64,000 nucleotides of DNA from Pleodorina starrii (Eukaryota; Chlorophyta; Chlorophyceae; Chlamydomonadales; Volvocaceae): contig BRXU01000025.1 in assembly GCA_030267565.1 (NCBI GenBank), forward strand, positions 975,501 through 1,039,500, given 5' to 3'. Under the pieces are notes generated by a model, which worked only from the letters and a program-made list of their open reading frames with translations, had not been told where the DNA came from and ran no database searches. Position numbers and translations under genes: made by a program. Within the stretch, counting starts at the first letter, position 1; each line of letters opens with the position of its first letter. This document shows positions 1 to 11,109 of the stretch, one piece after another.

Positions 1-677
1 CCATCCACACAACCACTTGACATACATAGTCCCCTGCCCCCATCTGGTGTGTTACCCCTGTCCTAGTCCATTCTCAGCACAACTGCAATGTTTCACACGT
101 CGGATTATGGCTAGCTGTTGAGATGTGGAGTTGGGCCCAAGTTGGTTGAAAGCCCCTCACACTGCAACATACTTGCATGTCGGTCAACCGACGGTCATGG
201 CTGCGGCTATGTAAAGATCCACTCCTTTCTCGCTGCTGTTGATTAACATATAAAGCACCTTGTCATTAGTTGATAGACAGATATTCCTGAACCATATTGT
301 AAGACATGGGATTTCATTAATTATTAACGGGGATTGTGACCTACAGGGCTCGAACCGGTGCCTGTCCGACGACTCAAGCCTTTGTGAACCCTGTACCTAC
401 ACCATATTTCACTAGGTCAAGCAAGCAAATATGTCCTCCCCCGCCCCTCTGGTCTGTAGTCCCTTGTCAGCATGAGGCGCAACACCCCATTTGTATGTGG
501 AAGCAGCGGCAACCTAATTTGCATCAGTTTCAGCAGTCCGCTCACTTAAGCGGCTTATCCGACCCTGCCTAAGATCAACTTCTTGAGGTTCCTCATATCT
601 ACACATTATTCTGAATCTTGATAGGTGAATGTATGTCACAAGGTATTGTACATGACGCCCGTCATGCAACACGTTTA

Positions 678-767
678 TGGCTGCGGCAGGGTTCGAACCT
701 GCGCCCTTTCGGACAGGAGAGTTAGTAAACCTTAATCCTGCGCCTTGGACCACTCGGCCACGCAACC
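678..767 (-). tRNA. tRNA-Leu(AAG), left arm copy 1
   Basis: This is a 90-nt class II tRNA gene and the description holds for all copies. The acceptor stem GGTTGCG/CGCAGCC pairs 7 of 7 (one G-U), with discriminator A. Box A is TGGCCGAGTGG and box B is GGTTCGAACCC. The anticodon stem is CAGGA/TCCTG with loop TT-AAG-G, then a 10-nt intron TTTACTAACT at the usual 37/38 site. There is a long variable arm, and the T stem is GCAGG/CCTGC. CCA is not encoded. AAG (I34 after editing) would decode CUU/CUC/CUA leucine codons. No TTTT terminator follows for about 800 nt. Confidence 0.9.
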
Positions 768-1703
768 GTTCCGGCACACAGTGGCCACTGGGCCCCCTGC
801 GGTGTCGCGCGGAAGATTGAGTCCGTCCGCGCCACATGCGCAACGCTCCTCAAGTCGGCGCATGGCTGTGGCTATTTGGAGGTTGCCGTTGATAAACAAA
901 ACACATTCAACAGAGTGTAATGATTCATCGCGCGGACCATAAGATCGGTTGCGGCTGCAGCAGGGTTGCACCCTTATGCTTCCGGACGCGAACGAGGCTA
1001 AAGGTTCTGCGGCTCGAACCTCTCCACCATCCACACAACCACTTGACATACATAGTCCCCTGCCCCCATCTGGTGTGTTACCCCTGTCCTAGTCCATTCT
1101 CAGCACAACTGCAATGTTTCACACGTCGGATTATGGCTAGCTGTTGAGATGTGGAGTTGGGCCCAAGTTGGTTGAAAGCCCCTCACACTGCAACATACTT
1201 GCATGTCGGTCAACCGACGGTCATGGCTGCGGCTATGTAAAGATCCACTCCTTTCTCGCTGCTGTTGATTAACATATAAAGCACCTTGTCATTAGTTGAT
1301 AGACAGATATTCCTGAACCATATTGTAAGACATGGGATTTCATTAATTATTAACGGGGATTGTGACCTACAGGGCTCGAACCGGTGCCTGTCCGACGACT
1401 CAAGCCTTTGTGAACCCTGTACCTACACCATATTTCACTAGGTCAAGCAAGCAAATATGTCCTCCCCCGCCCCTCTGGTCTGTAGTCCCTTGTCAGCATG
1501 AGGCGCAACACCCCATTTGTATGTGGAAGCAGCGGCAACCTAATTTGCATCAGTTTCAGCAGTCCGCTCACTTAAGCGGCTTATCCGACCCTGCCTAAGA
1601 TCAACTTCTTGAGGTTCCTCATATCTACACATTATTCTGAATCTTGATAGGTGAATGTATGTCACAAGGTATTGTACATGACGCCCGTCATGCAACACGT
1701 TTA

Positions 1704-1793
1704 TGGCTGCGGCAGGGTTCGAACCTGCGCCCTTTCGGACAGGAGTGTTAGTAAACCTTAATCCTGCGCCTTGGACCACTCGGCCACGCAACC
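1704..1793 (-). tRNA. tRNA-Leu(AAG), left arm copy 2
   Basis: Same gene as at 678-767 except that the last intron base is A instead of T (TTTACTAACA). All stems are intact. Confidence 0.88.
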
Positions 1794-2729
1794 GTTCCGG
1801 CACACAGTGGCCACTGGGCCCCCTGCGGTGTCGTGCGGAAGATTGAGTCCGTCCGCGCCACATGCGCAACGCTCCTCAAGTCGGCGCATGGCTGTGGCTA
1901 TTTGGAGGTTGCCGTTGATAAACAAAACACATTCAACAGAGTGTAATGATTCATCGCGCGGACCATAAGATCGGTTGCGGCTGCAGCAGGGTTGCACCCT
2001 TATGCTTCCGGACGCGAACGAGGCTAAAGGTTCTGCGGCTCGAACCTCTCCACCATCCACACAACCACTTGACATACATAGTCCCCTGCCCCCATCTGGT
2101 GTGTTACCCCTGTCCTAGTCCATTCTCAGCACAACTGCAATGTTTCACACGTCGGATTATGGCTAGCTGTTGAGATGTGGAGTTGGGCCCAAGTTGGTTG
2201 AAAGCCCCTCACACTGCAACATACTTGCATGTCGGTCAACCGACGGTCATGGCTGCGGCTATGTAAAGATCCACTCCTTTCTCGCTGCTGTTGATTAACA
2301 TATAAAGCACCTTGTCATTAGTTGATAGACAGATATTCCTGAACCATATTGTAAGACATGGGATTTCATTAATTATTAACGGGGATTGTGACCTACAGGG
2401 CTCGAACCGGTGCCTGTCCGACGACTCAAGCCTTTGTGAACCCTGTACCTACACCATATTTCACTAGGTCAAGCAAGCAAATATGTCCTCCCCCGCCCCT
2501 CTGGTCTGTAGTCCCTTGTCAGCATGAGGCGCAACACCCCATTTGTATGTGGAAGCAGCGGCAACCTAATTTGCATCAGTTTCAGCAGTCCGCTCACTTA
2601 AGCGGCTTATCCGACCCTGCCTAAGATCAACTTCTTGAGGTTCCTCATATCTACACATTATTCTGAATCTTGATAGGTGAATGTATGTCACAAGGTATTG
2701 TACATGACGCCCGTCATGCAACACGTTTA

Positions 2730-2819
2730 TGGCTGCGGCAGGGTTCGAACCTGCGCCCTTTCGGACAGGAGAGTTAGTAAACCTTAATCCTGCGCCTTGG
2801 ACCACTCGGCCACGCAACC
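2730..2819 (-). tRNA. tRNA-Leu(AAG), left arm copy 3
   Basis: Identical in its tRNA region to the 678-767 copy, with intron TTTACTAACT. Confidence 0.88.
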
Positions 2820-3755
2820 GTTCCGGCACACAGTGGCCACTGGGCCCCCTGCGGTGTCGTGCGGAAGATTGAGTCCGTCCGCGCCACATGCGCAACGCTC
2901 CTCAAGTCGGCGCATGGCTGTGGCTATTTGGAGGTTGCCGTTGATAAACAAAACACATTCAACAGAGTGTAATGATTCATCGCGCGGACCATAAGATCGG
3001 TTGCGGCTGCAGCAGGGTTGCACCCTTATGCTTCCGGACGCGAACGAGGCTAAAGGTTCTGCGGCTCGAACCTCTCCACCATCCACACAACCACTTGACA
3101 TACATAGTCCCCTGCCCCCATCTGGTGTGTTACCCCTGTCCTAGTCCATTCTCAGCACAACTGCAATGTTTCACACGTCGGATTATGGCTAGCTGTTGAG
3201 ATGTGGAGTTGGGCCCAAGTTGGTTGAAAGCCCCTCACACTGCAACATACTTGCATGTCGGTCAACCGACGGTCATGGCTGCGGCTATGTAAAGATCCAC
3301 TCCTTTCTCGCTGCTGTTGATTAACATATAAAGCACCTTGTCATTAGTTGATAGACAGATATTCCTGAACCATATTGTAAGACATGGGATTTCATTAATT
3401 ATTAACGGGGATTGTGACCTACAGGGCTCGAACCGGTGCCTGTCCGACGACTCAAGCCTTTGTGAACCCTGTACCTACACCATATTTCACTAGGTCAAGC
3501 AAGCAAATATGTCCTCCCCCGCCCCTCTGGTCTGTAGTCCCTTGTCAGCATGAGGCGCAACACCCCATTTGTATGTGGAAGCAGCGGCAACCTAATTTGC
3601 ATCAGTTTCAGCAGTCCGCTCACTTAAGCGGCTTATCCGACCCTGCCTAAGATCAACTTCTTGAGGTTCCTCATATCTACACATTATTCTGAATCTTGGT
3701 AGGTGAATGTATGTCACAAGGTATTGTACATGACGCCCGTCATGCAACACGTTTA

Positions 3756-3845
3756 TGGCTGCGGCAGGGTTCGAACCTGCGCCCTTTCGGACAGGAGTGT
3801 TAGTAAACCTTAATCCTGCGCCTTGGACCACTCGGCCACGCAACC
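3756..3845 (-). tRNA. tRNA-Leu(AAG), left arm copy 4
   Basis: Intron variant ending in A. Mature tRNA sequence as in the other copies. Confidence 0.88.
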
Positions 3846-4781
3846 GTTCCGGCACACAGTGGCCACTGGGCCCCCTGCGGTGTCGTGCGGAAGATTGAGT
3901 CCGTCCGCGCCACATGCGCAACGCTCCTCAAGTCGGCGCATGGCTGTGGCTATTTGGAGGTTGCCGTTGATAAACAAAACACATTCAACAGAGTGTAATG
4001 ATTCATCGCGCGGACCATAAGATCGGTTGCGGCTGCAGCAGGGTTGCACCCTTATGCTTCCGGACGCGAACGAGGCTAAAGGTTCTGCGGCTCGAACCTC
4101 TCCACCATCCACACAACCACTTGACATACATAGTCCCCTGCCCCCATCTGGTGTGTTACCCCTGTCCTAGTCCATTCTCAGCACAACTGCAATGTTTCAC
4201 ACGTCGGATTATGGCTAGCTGTTGAGATGTGGAGTTGGGCCCAAGTTGGTTGAAAGCCCCTCACACTGCAACATACTTGCATGTCGGTCAACCGACGGTC
4301 ATGGCTGCGGCTATGTAAAGATCCACTCCTTTCTCGCTGCTGTTGATTAACATATAAAGCACCTTGTCATTAGTTGATAGACAGATATTCCTGAACCATA
4401 TTGTAAGACATGGGATTTCATTAATTATTAACGGGGATTGTGACCTACAGGGCTCGAACCGGTGCCTGTCCGACGACTCAAGCCTTTGTGAACCCTGTAC
4501 CTACACCATATTTCACTAGGTCAAGCAAGCAAATATGTCCTCCCCCGCCCCTCTGGTCTGTAGTCCCTTGTCAGCATGAGGCGCAACACCCCATTTGTAT
4601 GTGGAAGCAGCGGCAACCTAATTTGCATCAGTTTCAGCAGTCCGCTCACTTAAGCGGCTTATCCGACCCTGCCTAAGATCAACTTCTTGAGGTTCCTCAT
4701 ATCTACACATTATTCTGAATCTTGGTAGGTGAATGTATGTCACAAGGTATTGTACATGACGCCCGTCATGCAACACGTTTA

Positions 4782-4871
4782 TGGCTGCGGCAGGGTTCGA
4801 ACCTGCGCCCTTTCGGACAGGAGTGTTAGTAAACCTTAATCCTGCGCCTTGGACCACTCGGCCACGCAACC
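4782..4871 (-). tRNA. tRNA-Leu(AAG), left arm copy 5
   Basis: Intron variant ending in A, like the neighbouring copy at 3756, which suggests that these two units are recent duplicates. Confidence 0.88.
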
Positions 4872-5807
4872 GTTCCGGCACACAGTGGCCACTGGGCCCC
4901 CTGCGGTGTCGTGCGGAAGATTGAGTCCGTCCGCGCCACATGCGCAACGCTCCTCAAGTCGGCGCATGGCTGTGGCTATTTGGAGGTTGCCGTTGATAAA
5001 CAAAACACATTCAACAGAGTGTAATGATTCATCGCGCGGACCATAAGATCGGTTGCGGCTGCAGCAGGGTTGCACCCTTATGCTTCCGGACGCGAACGAG
5101 GCTAAAGGTTCTGCGGCTCGAACCTCTCCACCATCCACACAACCACTTGACATACATAGTCCCCTGCCCCCATCTGGTGTGTTACCCCTGTCCTAGTCCA
5201 TTCTCAGCACAACTGCAATGTTTCACACGTCGGATTATGGCTAGCTGTTGAGATGTGGAGTTGGGCCCAAGTTGGTTGAAAGCCCCTCACACTGCAACAT
5301 ACTTGCATGTCGGTCAACCGACGGTCATGGCTGCGGCTATGTAAAGATCCACTCCTTTCTCGCTGCTGTTGATTAACATATAAAGCACCTTGTCATTAGT
5401 TGATAGACAGATATTCCTGAACCATATTGTAAGACATGGGATTTCATTAATTATTAACGGGGATTGTGACCTACAGGGCTCGAACCGGTGCCTGTCCGAC
5501 GACTCAAGCCTTTGTGAACCCTGTACCTACACCATATTTCACTAGGTCAAGCAAGCAAATATGTCCTCCCCCGCCCCTCTGGTCTGTAGTCCCTTGTCAG
5601 CATGAGGCGCAACACCCCATTTGTATGTGGAAGCAGCGGCAACCTAATTTGCATCAGTTTCAGCAGTCCGCTCACTTAAGCGGCTTATCCGACCCTGCCT
5701 AAGATCAACTTCTTGAGGTTCCTCATATCTACACATTATTCTGAATCTTGATAGGTGAATGTATGTCACAAGGTATTGTACATGACGCCCGTCATGCAAC
5801 ACGTTTA

Positions 5808-5897
5808 TGGCTGCGGCAGGGTTCGAACCTGCGCCCTTTCGGACAGGAGAGTTAGTAAACCTTAATCCTGCGCCTTGGACCACTCGGCCACGCAACC
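5808..5897 (-). tRNA. tRNA-Leu(AAG), left arm copy 6
   Basis: Standard intron and stems. This is the last intact minus-strand copy before the inversion. Confidence 0.88.
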
Positions 5898-6832
5898 GTT
5901 CCGGCACACAGTGGCCACTGGGCCCCCTGCGGTGTCGTGCGGAAGATTGAGTCCGTCCGCGCCACATGCGCAACGCTCCTCAAGTCGGCGCATGGCTGTG
6001 GCTATTTGGAGGTTGCCGTTGATAAACAAAACACATTCAACAGAGTGTAATGATTCATCGCGCGGACCATAAGATCGGTTGCGGCTGCAGCAGGGTTGCA
6101 CCCTTATGCTTCCGGACGCGAACGAGGCTAAAGGTTCTGCGGCTCGAACCTCTCCACCATCCACACAACCACTTGACATACATAGTCCCCTGCCCCCATC
6201 TGGTGTGTTACCCCTGTCCTAGTCCATTCTCAGCACAACTGCAATGTTTCACACGTCGGATTATGGCTAGCTGTTGAGATGTGGAGTTGGGCCCAAGTTG
6301 GTTGAAAGCCCCTCACACTGCAACATACTTGCATGTCGGTCAACCGACGGTCATGGCTGCGGCTATGTAAAGATCCACTCCTTTCTCGCTGCTGTTGATT
6401 AACATATAAAGCACCTTGTCATTAGTTGATAGACAGATATTCCTGAACCATATTGTAAGACATGGGATTTCATTAATTATTAACGGGGATTGTGACCTAC
6501 AGGGCTCGAACCGGTGCCTGTCCGACGACTCAAGCCTTTGTGAACCCTGTACCTACACCATATTTCATTAGGTCAAGCAAGCAAATATGTCCTCCCCCGC
6601 CCCTCTGGTCTGTAGTCCCTTGTCAGCATGAGGCGCAACACCCCATTTGTATGTGGAAGCAGCGGCAACCTAATTTGCATCAGTTTCAGCAGTCCGCTCA
6701 CATAAGCGGCTTATCCGACCCTGCCTAAGATCAACTTCTTGAGGTTCCTCATATCTACACATTATTCTGAATCTTGATAGGTGAATGTATGTCACAAGGT
6801 ATTGTACATGACGCCCGTCATGCAACACGTTA

Positions 6833-6914
6833 TGGCTGCGGCAGGGTTCGAACCTGCGCCCTTTCGGACAGGAGAGTTAGTAAACCTTAATCCTGGCGCC
6901 TTGGACCACTCGCC
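6833..6914 (-). pseudogene. Truncated tRNA-Leu at the inversion junction, left half
   Basis: It reads as the minus-strand tRNA-Leu from its 3' end up to the D loop, then stops, so the 5' acceptor strand is missing. It also carries an extra G in the anticodon stem region (TCCTGGCGCC on the plus strand). It cannot fold as a tRNA. Confidence 0.85.
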
Positions 6915-6925
6915 AGCTGGTCCAA
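6901..6925. other. Head-to-head inversion junction of the tRNA satellite
   Basis: The inverted octamers TTGGACCA and TGGTCCAA, separated by 9 bases, form the centre of a very large inverted repeat. To the left the 1026-bp unit runs on the minus strand, to the right on the plus strand. The break lies in the D loop of the tRNA gene on both sides. Confidence 0.85.
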
Positions 6926-7001
6926 CGCTGCGCCAGCCAGATTAAAGGTTTACCTAACTCTCCTGTCCGAAAGGGTGCAGGTTCGAACCCTGCCGCAGCC
7001 A
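6916..7001 (+). pseudogene. Truncated tRNA-Leu at the inversion junction, right half
   Basis: Plus-strand tRNA-Leu lacking its 5' acceptor strand. It has several small insertions (AGCCAGATTAAAGG around the anticodon, TACCTAACTC in the intron) and GTGCAGG in place of GCGCAGG before the T loop. No functional tRNA is expected. Confidence 0.85.
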
Positions 7002-7914
7002 TAAACGTGTTGCATGACGGGCGTCATGTACAATACCTTGTGACATACATTCACCTATCAAGATTCAGAATAATGTGTAGATATGAGGAACCTCAAGAAG
7101 TTGATCTTAGGCAGGGTCGGATAAGCCGCTTAAGTGAGCGGACTGCTGAAACTGATGCAAATTAGGTTGCCGCTGCTTCCACATACAAATGGGGTGTTGC
7201 GCCTCATGCTGACAAGGGACTACAGACCAGAGGGGCGGGGGAGGACATATTTGCTTGCTTGACCTAGTGAAATATGGTGTAGGTACAGGGTTCACAAAGG
7301 CTTGAGTCGTAGGACAGGCACCGGTTCGAGCCCTGTAGGTCACAATCCCCGTTAATAATTAATGAAATCCCATGTCTTACAATATGGTTCAGGAATATCT
7401 GTCTATCAACTAATGACAAGGTGCTTTATATGTTAATCAACAGCAGCGAGAAAGGAGTGGATCTTTACATAGCCGCAGCCATGACCGTCGGTTGACCGAC
7501 ATGCAAGTATGTTGCAGTGTGAGGGGCTTTCAACCAACTTGGGCCCAACTCCACATCTCAACAGCTAGCCATAATCCGACATGTGAAACATTGCAGTTGT
7601 GCTGAGAATGGACTAGGACAGGGGTAACACACCAGATGGGGGCAGGGGACTATGTATGTCAAGTGGTTGTGTGGATGGTGGAGAGGTTCGAGCCGCAGAA
7701 CCTTTAGCCTCGTTCGCGTCCGGAAGCATAAGGGTGCAACCCTGCTGCAGCCGCAACCGATCTTATGGTCCGCGCGATGAATCATTACACTCTGTTGAAT
7801 GTGTTTTGTTTATCAACGGCAACCTCCAAATAGCCACAGCCATGCGCCGACTTGAGGAGCGTTGCGCATGTGGCGCGGACGGACTCAATCTTCCGCGCGA
7901 CACCGCAGGGGGCC

Positions 7915-7926
7915 CAGTGGCCACTG
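7915..7926. promoter_or_regulatory. 12-bp palindrome upstream of tRNA-Leu (representative)
   Basis: CAGTGGCCACTG is a perfect palindrome ending 11 bp before the tRNA 5' end. It is present in most units up to about 23.4 kb, altered to CAGTGGTCACTG in copies 17, 22 and 25, and broken in the other units beyond 25 kb. A role in Pol III recruitment or chromatin is only a guess. Confidence 0.4.
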
Positions 7927-7937
7927 TGTGCCGGAAC

Positions 7938-8027
7938 GGTTGCGTGGCCGAGTGGTCCAAGGCGCAGGATTAAGGTTTACTAACTCTCCTGTCCGAAAGG
8001 GCGCAGGTTCGAACCCTGCCGCAGCCA
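7938..8027 (+). tRNA. tRNA-Leu(AAG), right arm copy 1
   Basis: Anticodon at 7972-7974 and intron at 7976-7985. A 12-bp palindrome CAGTGGCCACTG lies 11 bp upstream (7915-7926), and a CATGACG-GG-CGTCATG hairpin lies 11 bp downstream (8039-8054). Confidence 0.9.
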
Positions 8028-8038
8028 TAAACGTGTTG

Positions 8039-8054
8039 CATGACGGGCGTCATG
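8039..8054 (+). other. Hairpin just downstream of tRNA-Leu (representative)
   Basis: CATGACG-GG-CGTCATG is a perfect 7-bp stem with a 2-base spacer, 11 bases after the tRNA, kept in every unit including the minus-strand ones. The tRNA lacks an oligo-T terminator, so this could mark a transcript end or a processing site; that is inference. Confidence 0.5.
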
Positions 8055-8284
8055 TACAATACCTTGTGACATACATTCACCTATCAAGATTCAGAATAAT
8101 GTGTAGATATGAGGAACCTCAAGAAGTTGATCTTAGGCAGGGTCGGATAAGCCGCTTAAGTGAGCGGACTGCTGAAACTGATGCAAATTAGGTTGCCGCT
8201 GCTTCCACATACAAATGGGGTGTTGCGCCTCATGCTGACAAGGGACTACAGACCAGAGGGGCGGGGGAGGACATATTTGCTTGC

Positions 8285-8370
8285 TTGACCTAGTGAAATA
8301 TGGTGTAGGTACAGGGTTCACAAAGGCTTGAGTCGTCGGACAGGCACCGGTTCGAGCCCTGTAGGTCACA
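8285..8370 (+). pseudogene. tRNA-like relic in each 1026-bp unit (representative copy)
   Basis: The ends TTGACCT and AGGTCAC pair in 6 of 7 positions, followed by A at the discriminator position. The T arm ACCGG-TTCGAGC-CCTGT pairs 4 of 5 and contains a good box B (GGTTCGAGCCC). No convincing D arm or box A is present and the anticodon arm is distorted, so this is a decayed tRNA or tRNA-derived SINE piece. The same piece recurs in every unit, on the minus strand in the left arm. From about 24.7 kb it carries a GGTA insertion before the T arm. Confidence 0.6.
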
Positions 8371-8512
8371 ATCCCCGTTAATAATTAATGAAATCCCATG
8401 TCTTACAATATGGTTCAGGAATATCTGTCTATCAACTAATGACAAGGTGCTTTATATGTTAATCAACAGCAGCGAGAAAGGAGTGGATCTTTACATAGCC
8501 GCAGCCATGACC

Positions 8513-8526
8513 GTCGGTTGACCGAC
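8513..8526 (+). other. Inverted repeat after a GCCGCAGCCAT tail (representative)
   Basis: GTCGGT-TG-ACCGAC is a perfect 6-bp stem lying next to AGCCGCAGCCATG, which resembles the tRNA-Leu 3' end. A related tail, AGCCACAGCCATG, occurs once more per unit about 370 bp on. Together they look like additional 3' tRNA remnants each followed by a palindrome. Confidence 0.4.
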
Positions 8527-8702
8527 ATGCAAGTATGTTGCAGTGTGAGGGGCTTTCAACCAACTTGGGTCCAACTCCACATCTCAACAGCTAGCCATAA
8601 TCCGACATGTGAAACATTGCAGTTGTGCTGAGAATGGACTAGGACAGGGGTAACACACCAGATGGGGGCAGGGGACTATGTATGTCAAGTGGTTGTGTGG
8701 AT

Positions 8703-8783
8703 GGTGGAGAGGTTCGAGCCGCAGAACCTTTAGCCTCGTTCGCGTCCGGAAGCATAAGGGTGCAACCCTGCTGCAGCCGCAAC
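8703..8783 (+). pseudogene. Second tRNA-Leu-like relic in each unit (representative copy)
   Basis: The stretch from GGTGGAGAGG to the tail CTGCAGCC aligns by eye with the intact tRNA-Leu: CGTCCGGAAG against CTGTCCGAAAG, and GGTGCAACCCTGCTGCAGCC against GGTTCGAACCCTGCCGCAGCC. Stems are broken. It suggests that the unit was built by repeated duplication of a tRNA-Leu ancestor. Confidence 0.45.
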
Positions 8784-8963
8784 CGATCTTATGGTCCGCG
8801 CGATGAATCATTACACTCTGTTGAATGTGTTTTGTTTATCAACGGCAACCTCCAAATAGCCACAGCCATGCGCCGACTTGAGGAGCGTTGCGCATGTGGC
8901 GCGGACGGACTCAATCTTCCGCGCGACACCGCAGGGGGCCCAGTGGCCACTGTGTGCCGGAAC

Positions 8964-9053
8964 GGTTGCGTGGCCGAGTGGTCCAAGGCGCAGGATTAAG
9001 GTTTACTAACTCTCCTGTCCGAAAGGGCGCAGGTTCGAACCCTGCCGCAGCCA
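8964..9053 (+). tRNA. tRNA-Leu(AAG), right arm copy 2
   Basis: Same sequence as copy 1. It is followed by the CCTA insertion that lengthens this unit to 1030 bp. Confidence 0.88.
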
Positions 9054-9993
9054 TAAACGTGTTGCATGACGGGCGTCATGTACAATACCTACCTAATGAC
9101 ATACATTCACCTATCAAGATTCAGAATAATGTGTAGATATGAGGAACCTCAAGAAGTTGATCTTAGGCAGGGTCGGATAAGCCGCTTAAGTGAGCGGACT
9201 GCTGAAACTGATGCAAATTAGGTTGCCGCTGCTTCCACATACAAATGGGGTGTTGCGCCTCATGCTGACAAGGGACTACAGACCAGAGGGGCGGGGGAGG
9301 ACATATTTGCTTGCTTGACCTAGTGAAATATGGTGTAGGTACAGGGTTCACAAAGGCTTGAGTCGTCGGACAGGCACCGGTTCGAGCCCTGTAGGTCACA
9401 ATCCCCGTTAATAATTAATGAAATCCCATGTCTTACAATATGGTTCAGGAATATCTGTCTATCAACTAATGACAAGGTGCTTTATATGTTAATCAACAGC
9501 AGCGAGAAAGGAGTGGATCTTTACATAGCCGCAGCCATGACCGTCGGTTGACCGACATGCAAGTATGTTGCAGTGTGAGGGGCTTTCAACCAACTTGGGC
9601 CCAACTCCACATCTCAACAGCTAGCCATAATCCGACATGTGAAACATTGCAGTTGTGCTGAGAATGGACTAGGACAGGGGTAACACACCAGATGGGGGCA
9701 GGGGACTATGTATGTCAAGTGGTTGTGTGGATGGTGGAGAGGTTCGAGCCGCAGAACCTTTAGCCTCGTTCGCGTCCGGAAGCATAAGGGTGCAACCCTG
9801 CTGCAGCCGCAACCGATCTTATGGTCCGCGCGATGAATCATTACACTCTGTTGAATGTGTTTTGTTTATCAACGGCAACCTCCAAATAGCCACAGCCATG
9901 CGCCGACTTGAGGAGCGTTGCGCATGTGGCGCGGACGGACTCAATCTTCCGCGCGACACCGCAGGGGGCCCAGTGGCCACTGTGTGCCGGAAC

Positions 9994-10083
9994 GGTTGCG
10001 TGGCCGAGTGGTCCAAGGCGCAGGATTAAGGTTTACTAACTCTCCTGTCCGAAAGGGCGCAGGTTCGAACCCTGCCGCAGCCA
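9994..10083 (+). tRNA. tRNA-Leu(AAG), right arm copy 3
   Basis: Identical to copy 1 in the tRNA region. Confidence 0.88.
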
Positions 10084-11019
10084 TAAACGTGTTGCATGAC
10101 GGGCGTCATGTACAATACCTTGTGACATACATTCACCTATCAAGATTCAGAATAATGTGTAGATATGAGGAACCTCAAGAAGTTGATCTTAGGCAGGGTC
10201 GGATAAGCCGCTTAAGTGAGCGGACTGCTGAAACTGATGCAAATTAGGTTGCCGCTGCTTCCACATACAAATGGGGTGTTGCGCCTCATGCTGACAAGGG
10301 ACTACAGACCAGAGGGGCGGGGGAGGACATATTTGCTTGCTTGACCTAGTGAAATATGGTGTAGGTACAGGGTTCACAAAGGCTTGAGTCGTCGGACAGG
10401 CACCGGTTCGAGCCCTGTAGGTCACAATCCCCGTTAATAATTAATGAAATCCCATGTCTTACAATATGGTTCAGGAATATCTGTCTATCAACTAATGACA
10501 AGGTGCTTTATATGTTAATCAACAGCAGCGAGAAAGGAGTGGATCTTTACATAGCCGCAGCCATGACCGTCGGTTGACCGACATGCAAGTATGTTGCAGT
10601 GTGAGGGGCTTTCAACCAACTTGGGCCCAACTCCACATCTCAACAGCTAGCCATAATCCGACATGTGAAACATTGCAGTTGTGCTGAGAATGGACTAGGG
10701 CAGGGGTAACACACCAGATGGGGGCAGGGGACTATGTATGTCAAGTGGTTGTGTGGATGGTGGAGAGGTTCGAGCCGCAGAACCTTTAGCCTCGTTCGCG
10801 TCCGGAAGCATAAGGGTGCAACCCTGCTGCAGCCGCAACCGATCTTATGGTCCGCGCGATGAATCATTACACTCTGTTGAATGTGTTTTGTTTATCAACG
10901 GCAACCTCCAAATAGCCACAGCCATGCGCCGACTTGAGGAGCGTTGCGCATGTGGCGCGGACGGACTCAATCTTCCGCGCGACACCGCAGGGGGCCCAGT
11001 GGCCACTGTGTGCCGGAAC

Positions 11020-11109
11020 GGTTGCGTGGCCGAGTGGTCTAAGGCGCAGGATTAAGGTTTACTAACTCTCCTGTCCGAAAGGGCGCAGGTTCGAACCCTG
11101 CCGCAGCCA
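11020..11109 (+). tRNA. tRNA-Leu(AAG), right arm copy 4
   Basis: D-loop variant GGTCTAAGG (C to T), a base also usual in leucine tRNAs. Otherwise intact. Confidence 0.88.

Larger units (their letters stand above)
1..6914 (-). repeat. 1026-bp tRNA-Leu satellite array, left arm (minus orientation)
   Basis: About 6.7 near-identical tandem units with a period of exactly 1026 bp, as shown by the spacing of the tRNA genes at 678, 1704, 2730, 3756, 4782 and 5808. The window opens inside a unit. Each unit contains one intact tRNA-Leu gene on the minus strand, a second tRNA-like relic with a box B, and shorter fragments ending in a GCAGCCAT-like tail. Copies differ by few substitutions, for example a T/A change at the tRNA intron end. 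No protein gene is supported: the short open frames that recur in every unit overlap each other on both strands and follow from the repeat. The arm ends at a head-to-head junction with the plus-oriented arm. Confidence 0.95.

Noticed and set aside
7938..8027. Anticodon TAA instead of AAG for the tRNA-Leu
   Set aside because: Reading TAA would need a GCAGG/CCTGT stem with a G-U end pair and loss of base 26. AAG gives a standard five-pair stem, U33, and the intron at 37/38.
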